A stretch of DNA of 64,000 nt. Origin: JAEUHO01 sp046350655. GTDB taxonomy: Bacteria > Planctomycetota > PLA2 > JAEUHO01. Of the stretch, positions 44,948 through 55,284 are shown piece after piece. A model generated the notes under the pieces. It worked only from the letters and a program-made list of their open reading frames with translations. It was not told the DNA's origin and made no database searches. The stretch covers positions 558,001 through 622,000 of the forward strand of contig JAXMAB010000005.1 of the NCBI GenBank assembly GCA_046350655.1. Direction: 5' to 3'. A program made the position numbers and the translations under genes. The first letter of the stretch is position 1, and every line of letters starts with the position of its first letter.

Positions 44948-47900
44948 TTACGGCGACGTCGTGAACGCGTCCGCCGCGCCGGCGACCGCGATCGGCCCGG
45001 CGACGATCGCCCCGGTGCCGGAGGTGATCACCGTCACGGCGTTGTTGGCCGCGCTGGTGACGTACGTCGTGTTCGCGGTCGAGCCGGGCCCGACGATCGA
45101 CGACGCGCCGGGCACGGCCGACGCGGCCACCAGGACGCCGCCGGCGAGGGTCGCCAACTGCAGGTTGTTGGCGGGCGCCGCCTGGCCCCACCAGACGGCG
45201 TTGTTCGTCGAGTCCACGCCGATCACCGCCGTGGGGTTGCTGTTCGCCGCCAGCGCGGTCGTCCACTGGACCGTGGTGAGGTCCACGGAGTCGAGTGCCT
45301 GGACGAAGTCGGCGTTCGCGACGTTGGGGTCGTCGTACGTGAGGACGACGCGGCCGCCGTTCGGGTGGATCGCGAAGCCGCCGGTCCACACGGCGGTGCC
45401 GACGGCCGCGATCAGCGGGGACTGCGTGTCGTTCTGCAGCGCGTCGACGTCGAAGCGCTTGATGACGGTGCCCGCGCCCATCAGCAGCGTGCGGTTCACC
45501 GGGTCGAGGACCGCGGTGCCCGCGAGGGCGGGCGCCGGGATGGCCACCGTGCTGAGGACCGTCGCCGTGCGGGCGTCCACGGTCACGACGGCGTTGCCGA
45601 CGACGACGAAGACCCGCGCGGTGACCGAGTCGTACGCGGCCGCCGCCCCCGCGCCGCCGAGGGGGACGGTCGCGACGATCGACGCCGCGCCGAGCGTGGG
45701 CGCGCCCGCGGCGGACGTGGCCGCCGGACCGCCGAGGTCCACGACCACGAGGTTGGTCCCCGCCACGCCGAAGGCGCGGTTGAGCTCCGGCGCCACCACG
45801 ACGCCGCCCGGGGGCGCGGCCGCGCCGGGGATCGGCGTGCCGCCGACGATGGTGTTCGCGCCCGCGCCGTACGGGTTGGCCGCCGACGTGGCGATCAGCG
45901 TGAGCCCGCCGGTGCCGGACACCGCGAGGAGGTTGTCCGCGCGGAAGTACGAGGTCGTGCCGAGGTCCGTGCACGTCCCGTCCTCGAAGCGCACGCGGAC
46001 GCTCACGTTCGGGACCGTGTTGCCCGCGGCGACGATCGTCGGCGCGGAGCCGGTGACCGTCGTCGCGCTGGCAACGGTGCCGGGCACGACGTCGAAGGCC
46101 GACGTGCCGCCGCGGAAGGGCGTGCCCGCCGCGACCGAGAACTCGACCTGGACCGTCTGGCCGACCAGGTTGCTGAAGTCGTTGTTGCCCGCCGTCGCGA
46201 GGAACGTGAACGGCGTCTGGCCCTCGTAGGAGAGGTTCTGGGGCTGGAAGCCCGTGACGCCCGCGCCCGCCACCTGCGGCGCCGTGTACGTCAGGACGTT
46301 CGTGTTGCCGGCGCACGTGCCGTCGGGGAAGAACACGGTCACCGACGCCTGCACCGAGGCGACGCCGCAGATCGTCGCGTCGGGCACCTCCGTCGAGATC
46401 GTCGAGCCGCCGAGCGTGAGCCCGGTCGTCTCGAACACGTTCGACGTCCCGCCCGCGAAGATGTTGCTGTTCGACGCCCAGCGGACCTGCACCGGCGTGT
46501 TCACGGCGAGCCCGCCGAAGTTCGTGCCGGAGAGGACCGCGAGGCCGTTGGTGAACCGGGCCCGCAGCGTGTTCGGCGCGAGCGTGGTGATCGTCGGCCG
46601 GGTGTAGGTGAGCGTGTTCGTCGTCGGGGTGACGACGCACCCGTCGGCCAGGATCACGGTGACGTTCGCGGACACCGTCGGGGCGACCTGGCACGACGTC
46701 GCGCCGGGCACGTTTGCCACGGTGATCGACGTGCCCGCGCCGTTCACGACGCCGGTCGTCTCGGCCTGCGCCGAGGTGCCGGCCTCGAAGAGCGTGCCGG
46801 CCGCCGCGACGAAGCGGACGGTCACCGTCGCGTTCGGGGGGAGGTTGGTGCCCGTGAGGGTGATCCCGACCGGCGCCAGCGCGTCGACCGTCGTCGGCGC
46901 GAGCGACGCGAGCGTCGGCGCGAGGTAGGTGAGCGTCCCGCCCACCGCGTACGCGCACGGGCCGTTGCGGAGCACGACCTCGACGGACGTCGCGACGTTG
47001 CCGCCGCAGACCGTCCCGACGGGCGGCACGACGGAGATCGTCGTCCCGCCGCCGCTCACGACGCCGGCGACCACCGCCTGGGCCTGGGTCCCGTCCGCGA
47101 ACGGCGTCGCGCCGCCGGCGGCCAGGAACCGGACCTCGACGTTCGAGCCGTCGGCGGGCAGGTTCGTGCCCGCGATCGCGAGCGTCGCGGGGGTCGCCCG
47201 GGCCGCGGTCGTGACCGCGCCGATCGACGTGAACGTCGGCGCGTTGTAGGTCACCGTGCCCGCCGGGGTGGACGGGCAGGTCGAGTTGCCGATGTCGAGG
47301 CCGACGGCCACGAGGTTGCTGGAGCCCGGCGTGCAGAGGTCGGCGATCGGGAGCGGGATCGAGATCACGCCGCCGCCGCCCACCGACGCGGTGACCTGCG
47401 CCTGGTTCTGCGTGCCCGCCGCGAAGATGCGGGCGCCGCCGGCCGCCGTCAGGGTGACCGCGATCGGGGTCCCCGCCGGGGGCGCGTTGTTGAGGGTCAC
47501 GGTCACCGTGCCCGGGTCCTGCGCGTTCACGCTGGCCGCGAGGGCCGCGGCCACGCTCGGGCCGACGAACGAGACCGTCGTCGCGCCGGAGTCGGCGCAC
47601 GCGCCCGACGCGAAGATCAGGCGGAACGTCGCCGTGGACGTCGCGCCCGCGCACACGCGCGCGAGCGGCGAGGTCGTCGTGATCGTCGTGGCCGCCGTGA
47701 TCGTGCCGGGCAGGTCCACCGAGGTCAGCGTGCCGTCCCCGAAGATCGGGTCGGCGGACGTCCAGCGGACCGTGACCTGGGTCGTCGGCGCGGCCGTGGG
47801 GCCGAACCGGACGCCCGTGATCGTCAGCGCCTGCGGCGTCATCGCGTTCACGGTGGCGGGGGCGATCGAGCTCACCGCGGGCGCCTGGTACCGCAGCGTG

Positions 47901-50900
47901 CCGGGGACCGCGTAGAAGAGCGAGTTGCCGAGGAACCGGACCGCGAGGGTCGCGTCGGCCGTGGCCAGCTCGCAGACCGCGGCGGCCGGCGGGGTCACCG
48001 TCAGCGTGCCGGCGCCCGTGACGGTGCCGACGACGGTCTGCGTCTGCGAGGTCCCGCCGAAGATCGGCAGCGTCGAGGTGAACCGGACCTCGGCGGTGGC
48101 GCCGGCGGCCGGGAAGCTCGTGCCCGTCACGTTCAGCGAGGCGGGCGCCGTCGCGTCGCGGAGCAGCGGCGCGCCGATCGTGGCGACCACCGGGGCGAGG
48201 TAGGTGACCGTGCCGGCGGCCGCGCTCGGGCAGGTGCTGTTCCCGATGTCGAGGCCGACGTTCATCACCATCGAGACCGGCGGCACGTCGCCGATCGGGA
48301 GGACCACGGCGATCGTGTTCGCCGGGCTCACCTGGGTGACGACGGTCGCCTGGTTCTGCGTGCCGGACGCGAACGGGCGCTGGCCCGCGGGCGCGGTGAG
48401 GGTCACCGAGATCGGCGTGCCGACCGGCGGGAAGTTCGTGCCGGTGACGTTCACCGAGCCGGGGTTCAGCGCGTCCACCGTCGCGGCGAGCGCGGTGACC
48501 ACCGGGCCCTGGAAGGTGACGCCGCCGCCCGCGGACCCGCTGCCCGTCGTGGCGCAGGCCCCCATCGGGAAGATCACGCGGATCGAGGCGTCGCTCGAGG
48601 TGCCCGCGCAGACGCGGGCGATCGGGGCGGTCGTCGTGATCGACGTGCTCGAGGCGATCGTGCCGGGCAGGTCGACCGAGGTCAGCGTGCCGTCGCCGAA
48701 GATCGGGTCGGCCGACGTCCAGCGGACGGTGACCTGCGTGCCCGCGGGCACCGTCGGGCCGAAACGCACGCCGGTCAACGTCACGGCCGCCGGGGTGAGC
48801 GCCGTGATCGTGTTCGGCGACACCGTCGTGATCGCGGGGCCCTGGTAGGTGAACGAGCCGGGGACCGCGTAGTAGCAGGGGTCGTTGCCGAAGTTCACGT
48901 CGAGCGACGCCGTCGCGGTCGTCAGCTCGCAGACCGCCGCGGCCGGCGGACGGACCGTGATCGAGGTCGCGGCGGTGACCGTGCCGACGACGGCCTGCGT
49001 GAGGCCGGCGTTGCCGAACAGCTGCGGGTAGGCCGCGCCCGCGGTGAAGCGGACGACCACCTGCGTGTTCACCGGCGGGAAGTTCGTGCCGTTGATCGTG
49101 AGGTTCGCCGGCTCGGTCGCGTCCCGGGTCACGGCGCCGATCGAGGTGATCGTCGGCGCGTTGTACGTGACCGTCGCGGCGGTCGCCTCGGCGCAGGAGC
49201 CGTTCGCGAACGTCACCCGGGCCGCCACCGTGACGGCGGCGTCCGGCGGGCAGAGCGAGCCCGTGGGCAGGGAGACGGTGACGCTGTTCGCCGGGCCCAC
49301 GAGGCCGTAGGCGAAGGTCTCGACGTCGGTGCCGGAACCGAAGATCCGCGGGTTCGTCGGGGTCCCCGTCACCACGAGGTGCACGGTGACCGGCGTACCG
49401 ACCGGCGGGAAGTTCGCCCCCGTGATCGTCAGCGAGCCGGGGTTGAGCGCCGCGACGCTGGGCGTGTTCGCCGTGAACGTCGGGCCGGGGAAGGTCACGA
49501 ACGGGTTCGGCGAGTCGGCGCACGAGCCCTGCGGGAAGACGACGCGGATCGTGGCCGTGCTCGTCGTGTTCGGGCAGATGCGGGCGAGCGGGGCCACCGT
49601 CGCGATGGTCGTGTTCGACGTCACCGTGCCGGGGAGGTCGATCGCGGCCTGGTTGCCGTCCGCGAAGATCAGGTCGGCCGACTGCCAGCGCACGAGCACC
49701 TGGACGCCGGTCGGCCCGAAGTTGGTGCCGGTGATGACGAGGTTCGCCGGCGTCAGGGTGGCGATCGTCGGCTGCGAGATCGAGGTGATCGTCGGCGCGA
49801 GGAACGTCACCGTGCCCCCCACCGGGTAGTCGCACGAGAAGTTGCCGAACGTCACGTCCACGGACGAGACGACGTCCGCCGGGCACGCGGCCGGGCGCGG
49901 CGGGTTCGGGACCGTGATCGTGTTGAGGGCCGACACGACGCCCGCGACCGTGGTGCGCTTCTGCGACGCGTTGTCGAAGGCGGTGCCGGGGTTCGCGTTG
50001 TCGCTGAACCCGACGGTCACGATCGTGCCGACCACGGGGAAGTCGATGCCCGTGATGTTGAAGGACGTCGGCTGGTTGGCCGGCGTGACGACGGCGAGCG
50101 GCGTGAACACCGGCGCGCGGTACGTCACGGTGCCCGGGACCGGCGTGAGGCAGCGGCTCGAGCCGAAGTTGAGCGAGATCGTCGCCGCGATCGTCGGGAG
50201 CGGCGGGCAGACGTCCGCGAGGGGCGGCGTCACGGTGATCTGGCCGAGCGGGTTGACGAACCCGACGACGCGGGCCTCGCGGTCGGTGCCCGTGGCGAAC
50301 GGGGTGCCGTTGACGGCGGTGAACACCACCTCGACCGGCGTGCCGACCGGCGGGTAGTTCGTGCCGTTGATCGTGACCGGGCCCGGGTTGAGCGCCGGGA
50401 TCGGCGGGAGGCCGGTCACGCTCGCGGCGGTCGGGCCGTTGAACGTCACGACCGCGCCCGGCGAGTCGGCGCACGACCCGTTGGCGAACAGCACCCGCGC
50501 CGAGGCGGTGGCCGAGTTCGTCGTCGTGCAGACGCGCGCGAGCGGCGTCTGGACGGTGATCGTGGTGGCGTTGACGACCGTGCCGACCACGTCGGCGAAC
50601 AGGTCCGTCGCGTCGCCGAAGATCGGGTCCGCCGACGTGAACCGGACCGTGACGGGGCCCGTCGGCGCGAAGCCGGTGCCGGTCAGCGTGAAGGTCACGG
50701 GCGTGAGGCCCGCGGTGGCGACGCTCACGGGGCTCGTGGCCGTGATCGTCGGGCCGGTGAAGGTCATGACCGGCGCGCCGGCGACCGGCGTGCACGACCC
50801 GTTGGGCAGGCGCACGGTGACGCGCGCGGTGGCCGTGCCCGTGCAGACGGCGGCCAGCGGCGCGAAGCCGGTGATCTGGGTCGCCGAGGCGATCGTGCCG

Positions 50901-53900
50901 GTCACCGTCGTCTCGACCAGCGTGCCGTTGCCGAAGGGCGAGCCGGCGAGCGCCGTGAACGTCACGAACGCGGGCTGGCCGACGGGCCCGAAGCCCGTCC
51001 CGTTGATCGTGAAGGCGCTCGACGTCGTGCTCGAGACGTTCGTCGGCGTGAGCGGCGTCGCGACCGCGAAGGTCGGGCCGTTCATCGTCACCGCGCCGGC
51101 CGCGGTGCTCGCGCACGCGCCGCCCGTCAGGTTGACGGTCACGGTGGCCGTCACGCTCGGGACGCCGCAGACCGTCGCGAGCGGGAGCGTGCCGGTCACG
51201 GAGGTCGCCGAGACGACCTGGCCGAGGACGATGATGTCGGGCAGCGTCCCGCCGCCGAACGGACGCGCGCCGCCCGTCGCGGAGAAGCGCACGTTGACGA
51301 ACGAGCCCACGGGCCCGAAGCCCGTGCCCGTGATCGTGAACGTCGACGGGGAGGGCGCGGCCGCGTCGAACGTGGCGGGCGCGAACGCCGTGACCGTCGG
51401 GGCCTGGAACGTCGCGAACGTCGGGCCCGTCTGGATCGACGTGCCGTCCTGCAGCATCACGCGGACCGCGACGCCCATGGACGCCGTCGGGCAGAGCGCG
51501 AGGAGCGGCGTCGTGCCGGTGATCTGCGTGCCGCCGGCGTTGACCGTGCCGGCGACCGTCATCTCGCGCAGCGTGCCGTTGCCGAACGGGGTCGCGCCGC
51601 CGTCGGCGACGAAGCGGACGAGCGCCTCGCTGCCGCCGGGGCCGAAGTTGGTGCCGTTGATCGTGAAGCCCGTCGGGACCGCCGCGTCGAGCGTCGGGCC
51701 GGGGGTCGCGACGAGGTTGGTGATCGTCGGGGCGTCGAAGCGGATCACCTGCGCGGCGGACGCGGCGCACGAGCCGCCCGCGAGCCGCACGCGCACGGAC
51801 GCGAACCGGGACCCGGCGTTGCTGACCGTCACGTTCGGCGGGGTCACGGTGATCGTCGTGGCCGACGTGATCGTGCCGAGGACCGGCGCGCTCTCGCGCT
51901 GGGTGCCGTCGGCGAAGAGCGGCGGCTCCGGCGCCGGGTCGGACACGAAGACGACGTCGGCGAAACCGCCGACCGGGCCGAAGCCGGTGCCGTTGATCGT
52001 GATCGGCGCGGGGCTCGACGACGGGACGACGGCCGGGACGACGCCGTTGACGTTCGTCACCGTCGGGCCCGTGAACGTGAAGAAGGACGCGGCCGAGTCC
52101 ACGCACGTGCCGTCCTGCAGGGTGACGCGGACGGAGCCGGTCACGCTCGCGACGCCGCACAGCGTGACGAGCGGCGTGGTGCCGGTGATCTGGGTGCCGG
52201 CCGCGTTCACGACGCCGGGGACGTCGAAGAACGACGACGTGCCGTTGGCGAACGGGGTCCCGCTCGCGGCGACGAAGCGCACCGTGGCGGGCGTCGTCGT
52301 GACCGAGCCGAGGTTCGTGCCGTTCAGCTGGAAGCCGGTCTGCACCGAGCCGACGAACGGGCCCGCGGGGACCGCGGCCAGGCTCGTGAGCGTCGGGGCG
52401 TCGAACCGGATCGCGCCCGTGGGCGACGAGGCGCATGCGCCGCCGGGCAGCGCGATGCGGACCGACGCCAGGCGCGACGTGGCCTCGCACACCGTCGCGT
52501 GGGGCGTGCGGACCGTGATCTGGGTGGTCGAGGCGATCGTGCCCTGCACGACGCTGCTCTCGCGGAGCGTGCCGTCGCCGAAGAGGGCGGGGCCGGCCGC
52601 GTCGCTCACGAACGTGACGTCGACGGCGGAGCCGACCGGGCCGAAGCCGGTGCCGTTGATCGTGACGACCGTCGGGACCGCGGCGGGCACGCCGAAGGGC
52701 GAGACGCCGCCGACGTTGGTGATCGTCGGGCCGGTCCAGGTGATGGCGTTGGCCGCGGAGTCGGCGCACGAGCCGTCCTGCAGGGTCACGCGGAACGACG
52801 CGGTGACGCTGGCGACGCCGCAGAGCGCCACGAGGGGCGTCGTGCCGGTGATCGTCGAGGCGCTCGTCACGGTGCCGGCGACGTCGAACTCGGCGGCGGT
52901 GCCGTTGGCGAACGGCGCCCCCGCGGACGCGCGGAACCGGACGATGGCCTCGGAGCCGACGGGGCCGAAACCGGCGCCCGAGATCTGGAACGGGGTCGGC
53001 GTGCCGCCGAGGAACGGGCCCGGCGGGACCGCGGCGATCGTGAGGATCGAGGGGCCGTCGTACCGCACCGACTGCGCCGCCGTCGCCGCGCACGACCCGT
53101 TGGCGAGCTCGACGCGGATCGAGGCGAGGCGGCTCGTCGCGCCGCAGACCGTGGCGTGGGGCGGGCGGACCGAGATCGCGGTGGACGAGGTGATCGTGCC
53201 GACGACCGCCGCGCTCTCGAACAGCGTGCCGTCGCCGAAGAGCGGCGGGCCCGCCGTGTCCGAGACGAAGACGACGCGCGCGACGCCGCCGACGGGAGCG
53301 AACCCGGTGCCCGTCAGCGTGATCGACGCCTGGGGCGCCGACGCGAGGACCACCACCGGCGAGCCGGCGGACGGGGCCGTCAGCGTCGGCCCGCTCCACG
53401 AGACGTAGGCCGCCGCCGACGCCACGCACGAGCCGTCCGAGAGCGTGACCACGACCGACGCGCTCGTCGCCGGGCCGCACGCCGCGACCGTCGGCGCGAC
53501 GCCGGTGATCTGGGTCGCGCTCGCGACCGTGCCGACGACGGTGACCTCCGAGAGGCTGCCGTTGCCGAAGGGCGTGGCGCCGCCGTCGGCCACGAAGCGG
53601 ACCGAGGCCGCGGAGCCGACCGGGCCGAAGTTCGTGCCCGTCAGGGTGAACGTCGCCGGGTTGGTGGAGAGGATCGGGTTCGGGGCGAAGCCGTTGAGCG
53701 CGAGCGTCGGGCCGTCGAACTGCACGTACGACGCGCCGGTGTCGACGCACGCGCCGCCGTACGGCGAGAAGACGCGGAGCCCGGCCTTCCGGTTCGCGGC
53801 GCCGCAGACCGTGACCAGCGGGGTCGTCAGGCGCACCGCCGTCGCGCTGAACACGACCGCGGGCACGTCGATCGTGGCGGACGTCCCGTCCTCGAACATC

Positions 53901-55132
53901 AGGGCCCCGCCGTCCGCGATGAAGCGGACGACGGTGGGCGCGCCGACCGGGCCGAAGTCGGCGCCGGTGACGTCGATCTGCGCGGGGGCCGAGCCCGGGG
54001 CGGGGCTGCCGACCGCGGCGCCCGTGATCGTGGGCGCGGTGAACGTCAGCGTCCCCGGCGCGCTGGCCGCGCAGCTCGAGCCGTAGGCGGTGACCACCTG
54101 GACCGACGCGGTGCGCGTCGCGGCGCCGCAGACGGCCGCGAGCGGCGAGGCGCACGTGATCGCGGTGCCGCCGCCGGAGACGGTGCCGGGCACGACGACC
54201 GTCGGGGTGGTGGCGTCGTGGAAGAGCGCCAGCCCGCCGTCGGCGACGAACCGCACCTGGGCCACCGAGCCGTCGGCGCCGAAGCCGGTGCCGTTGACCA
54301 CGAAGGCGGGGTCGCTCACGGCGGCCTTCAGCGTCGCCGTGGAGAAGCCCGTCACCGTCGGCGCGAGGAACGTCAGGAACCCGTTCGCCGTCGTCGTCGT
54401 GCAGCACCCGTCGGGGAAGAGCAGCTTGACCGAGCAGCCGGCGGAGGCCGCGCCGCAGACCGTCGCGATCGGGGTGACGCCCGTGATCGTCGTCGTGCTG
54501 GCGACGATGCCCTGCACGTCGGCGAAGGGCTTCGTCCCGTCCTTGAAGATCGTCGCGCCGCCGTCGGCGGTCAGGCGGATCGTCACCGCGCCGCCCACGG
54601 GACCGAACCCGGTCCCGTTCAGGACGAACGGCGTCGCGACGGCCGCCGGCACCGTCGGGGTCGAGATCGACGCCAGCGCCGGGCCCGCCACCGTGAACGA
54701 CACCGAACCCGACCCCGACGCCGCGACGCCGCTCTCGAGGAGCACGTCGAACGTGACCGTGAGGGGCGACGGCCCGTCGCAGATCACGACGGGCGGGACG
54801 ACCACGGTCATCGTCGTCGCGCTCGTGACGAGGCCCGTCGCGGTCGCGGTGTCCGACGAACCGCCGGCGAACGGCGTCGCGCCGCCCTGCGCGTGGAACA
54901 CGACGCGGAACGTCGTGCCGCCGATCGAGTTGAAGCCGGTCCCGTTGATGGTGATCGGCGTCGGCGCGCACCCGACCAGCGCCGTCGGCGTCGTGCTCAC
55001 GATCGAGATGGTGCCGCTGCCGGGATTGTTGCCCCCGCCGCCGCCCCCACCGCCGCCGCCGCTACCGCCGCAGCCGACGGAGAAGAACGCCACGGCCAGC
55101 ACCGCCAAGCAGGTGCGCACGAAAGCTCGCAT
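44948..55132 (-). CDS. Giant IPT/TIG-repeat lipoprotein 1
   Basis: 3394 residues. ATG 55132 follows the SD-like GGAGGGA, and the frame upstream adds only eight residues. The signal peptide ends in a lipobox-like VGC and a Gly run (residues 17-35). Most of the protein consists of some 30 tandem IPT/TIG-type units of 85-90 residues, each with (I/L)NGTGFGPVG, TVRFVADGG, FGDGT or FANGT, TGVVTSATTITG-like strands and a VCG...GSC pair about 18 residues apart. The last 450 residues differ: strands such as LVVVDLGG, TARVFVVVGNAVVTVDARTATVL and AVIGVDSTNNAVWWG suggest a beta-propeller, ending in FTTSP. It is a surface-anchored rod with a terminal head. The TAA stop is shortly followed by a hairpin and element A. 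Confidence 0.9.
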   Translation of the reverse strand: MRAFVRTCLAVLAVAFFSVGCGGSGGGGGGGGGGNNPGSGTISIVSTTPTALVGCAPTPITINGTGFNSIGGTTFRVVFHAQGGATPFAGGSSDTATATGLVTSATTMTVVVPPVVICDGPSPLTVTFDVLLESGVAASGSGSVSFTVAGPALASISTPTVPAAVATPFVLNGTGFGPVGGAVTIRLTADGGATIFKDGTKPFADVQGIVASTTTITGVTPIATVCGAASAGCSVKLLFPDGCCTTTTANGFLTFLAPTVTGFSTATLKAAVSDPAFVVNGTGFGADGSVAQVRFVADGGLALFHDATTPTVVVPGTVSGGGTAITCASPLAAVCGAATRTASVQVVTAYGSSCAASAPGTLTFTAPTITGAAVGSPAPGSAPAQIDVTGADFGPVGAPTVVRFIADGGALMFEDGTSATIDVPAVVFSATAVRLTTPLVTVCGAANRKAGLRVFSPYGGACVDTGASYVQFDGPTLALNGFAPNPILSTNPATFTLTGTNFGPVGSAASVRFVADGGATPFGNGSLSEVTVVGTVASATQITGVAPTVAACGPATSASVVVTLSDGSCVASAAAYVSWSGPTLTAPSAGSPVVVLASAPQASITLTGTGFAPVGGVARVVFVSDTAGPPLFGDGTLFESAAVVGTITSSTAISVRPPHATVCGATSRLASIRVELANGSCAATAAQSVRYDGPSILTIAAVPPGPFLGGTPTPFQISGAGFGPVGSEAIVRFRASAGAPFANGTAAEFDVAGTVTSASTITGTTPLVALCGVASVTASFRVTLQDGSCADSAANAITWTGPTITNVGGVSPFGVPAAVPTVVTINGTGFGPVGSAVDVTFVSDAAGPALFGDGTLRESSVVQGTIASTTQITVRTPHATVCEATSRLASVRIALPGGACASSPTGAIRFDAPTLTSLAAVPAGPFVGSVQTGFQLNGTNLGSVTTTPATVRFVAASGTPFANGTSSFFDVPGVVNAAGTQITGTTPLVTLCGVASVTGSVRVTLQDGTCVDSAASFFTFTGPTVTNVNGVVPAVVPSSSPAPITINGTGFGPVGGFADVVFVSDPAPEPPLFADGTQRESAPVLGTITSATTITVTPPNVTVSNAGSRFASVRVRLAGGSCAASAAQVIRFDAPTITNLVATPGPTLDAAVPTGFTINGTNFGPGGSEALVRFVADGGATPFGNGTLREMTVAGTVNAGGTQITGTTPLLALCPTASMGVAVRVMLQDGTSIQTGPTFATFQAPTVTAFAPATFDAAAPSPSTFTITGTGFGPVGSFVNVRFSATGGARPFGGGTLPDIIVLGQVVSATSVTGTLPLATVCGVPSVTATVTVNLTGGACASTAAGAVTMNGPTFAVATPLTPTNVSSTTSSAFTINGTGFGPVGQPAFVTFTALAGSPFGNGTLVETTVTGTIASATQITGFAPLAAVCTGTATARVTVRLPNGSCTPVAGAPVMTFTGPTITATSPVSVATAGLTPVTFTLTGTGFAPTGPVTVRFTSADPIFGDATDLFADVVGTVVNATTITVQTPLARVCTTTNSATASARVLFANGSCADSPGAVVTFNGPTAASVTGLPPIPALNPGPVTINGTNYPPVGTPVEVVFTAVNGTPFATGTDREARVVGFVNPLGQITVTPPLADVCPPLPTIAATISLNFGSSRCLTPVPGTVTYRAPVFTPLAVVTPANQPTSFNITGIDFPVVGTIVTVGFSDNANPGTAFDNASQKRTTVAGVVSALNTITVPNPPRPAACPADVVSSVDVTFGNFSCDYPVGGTVTFLAPTITSISQPTIATLTPANLVITGTNFGPTGVQVLVRWQSADLIFADGNQAAIDLPGTVTSNTTIATVAPLARICPNTTSTATIRVVFPQGSCADSPNPFVTFPGPTFTANTPSVAALNPGSLTITGANFPPVGTPVTVHLVVTGTPTNPRIFGSGTDVETFAYGLVGPANSVTVSLPTGSLCPPDAAVTVAARVTFANGSCAEATAATVTYNAPTITSIGAVTRDATEPANLTINGTNFPPVNTQVVVRFTAGAAYPQLFGNAGLTQAVVGTVTAATSITVRPPAAAVCELTTATASLDVNFGNDPCYYAVPGSFTYQGPAITTVSPNTITALTPAAVTLTGVRFGPTVPAGTQVTVRWTSADPIFGDGTLTSVDLPGTIASSTSITTTAPIARVCAGTSSDASIRVIFPMGACATTGSGSAGGGVTFQGPVVTALAATVDALNPGSVNVTGTNFPPVGTPISVTLTAPAGQRPFASGTQNQATVVTQVSPANTIAVVLPIGDVPPVSMVMNVGLDIGNSTCPSAAAGTVTYLAPVVATIGAPLLRDATAPASLNVTGTSFPAAGATAEVRFTSTLPIFGGTSQTQTVVGTVTGAGTLTVTPPAAAVCELATADATLAVRFLGNSLFYAVPGTLRYQAPAVSSIAPATVNAMTPQALTITGVRFGPTAAPTTQVTVRWTSADPIFGDGTLTSVDLPGTITAATTITTTSPLARVCAGATSTATFRLIFASGACADSGATTVSFVGPSVAAALAASVNAQDPGTVTVTLNNAPPAGTPIAVTLTAAGGARIFAAGTQNQAQVTASVGGGGVISIPLPIADLCTPGSSNLVAVGLDIGNSTCPSTPAGTVTYNAPTFTSIGAVTTAARATPATLAIAGTNLPADGSNVEVRFLAAGGATPFADGTQAQAVVAGVVSGGGTTISVVPPVGTVCGGNVATSVEVVLRNGPCAYAVGGTLTYLAPTLASLAPTTVDALAPVGITLTGTNLPPNATVTVRFVAAAGTLFEAGTSAQAETTGVVNGAGTSITVANVPGATSCQVAPTVSANVTVILADGCVVTPTTNTLTYTRPTITTLAPNTLRARFTNGLAVLSGTNFGGLAVNTPVQVRWASNSNIFAGGTSNVFETTGLTLGGSTISTEVPDATICGVASVQASVTVFFPDGTCAGNTNVLTYTAPQVAGAGVTGFQPQNLSYEGQTPFTFLATAGNNDFSNLVGQTVQVEFSVAAGTPFRGGTSAFDVVPGTVASATTVTGSAPTIVAAGNTVPNVSVRVRFEDGTCTDLGTTSYFRADNLLAVSGTGGLTLIATSAANPYGAGANTIVGGTPIPGAAAPPGGVVVAPELNRAFGVAGTNLVVVDLGGPAATSAAGAPTLGAASIVATVPLGGAGAAAAYDSVTARVFVVVGNAVVTVDARTATVLSTVAIPAPALAGTAVLDPVNRTLLMGAGTVIKRFDVDALQNDTQSPLIAAVGTAVWTGGFAIHPNGGRVVLTYDDPNVANADFVQALDSVDLTTVQWTTALAANSNPTAVIGVDSTNNAVWWGQAAPANNLQLATLAGGVLVAASAVPGASSIVGPGSTANTTYVTSAANNAVTVITSGTGAIVAGPIAVAGAADAFTTSP

Positions 55133-55284
55133 CGGGATCCCTCCCACGAACACCACCGAAGGGCGCGGACTCTACCGCCACCGGGGGATCGGCCTCAAGC
55201 GCGATCGCAGGGTCGCCCGGGCGCCTCCGGCACGTCCACGGTGATAGGCTCACGCCCCGTCCACGCCCCCGGAGCCGACGCCCG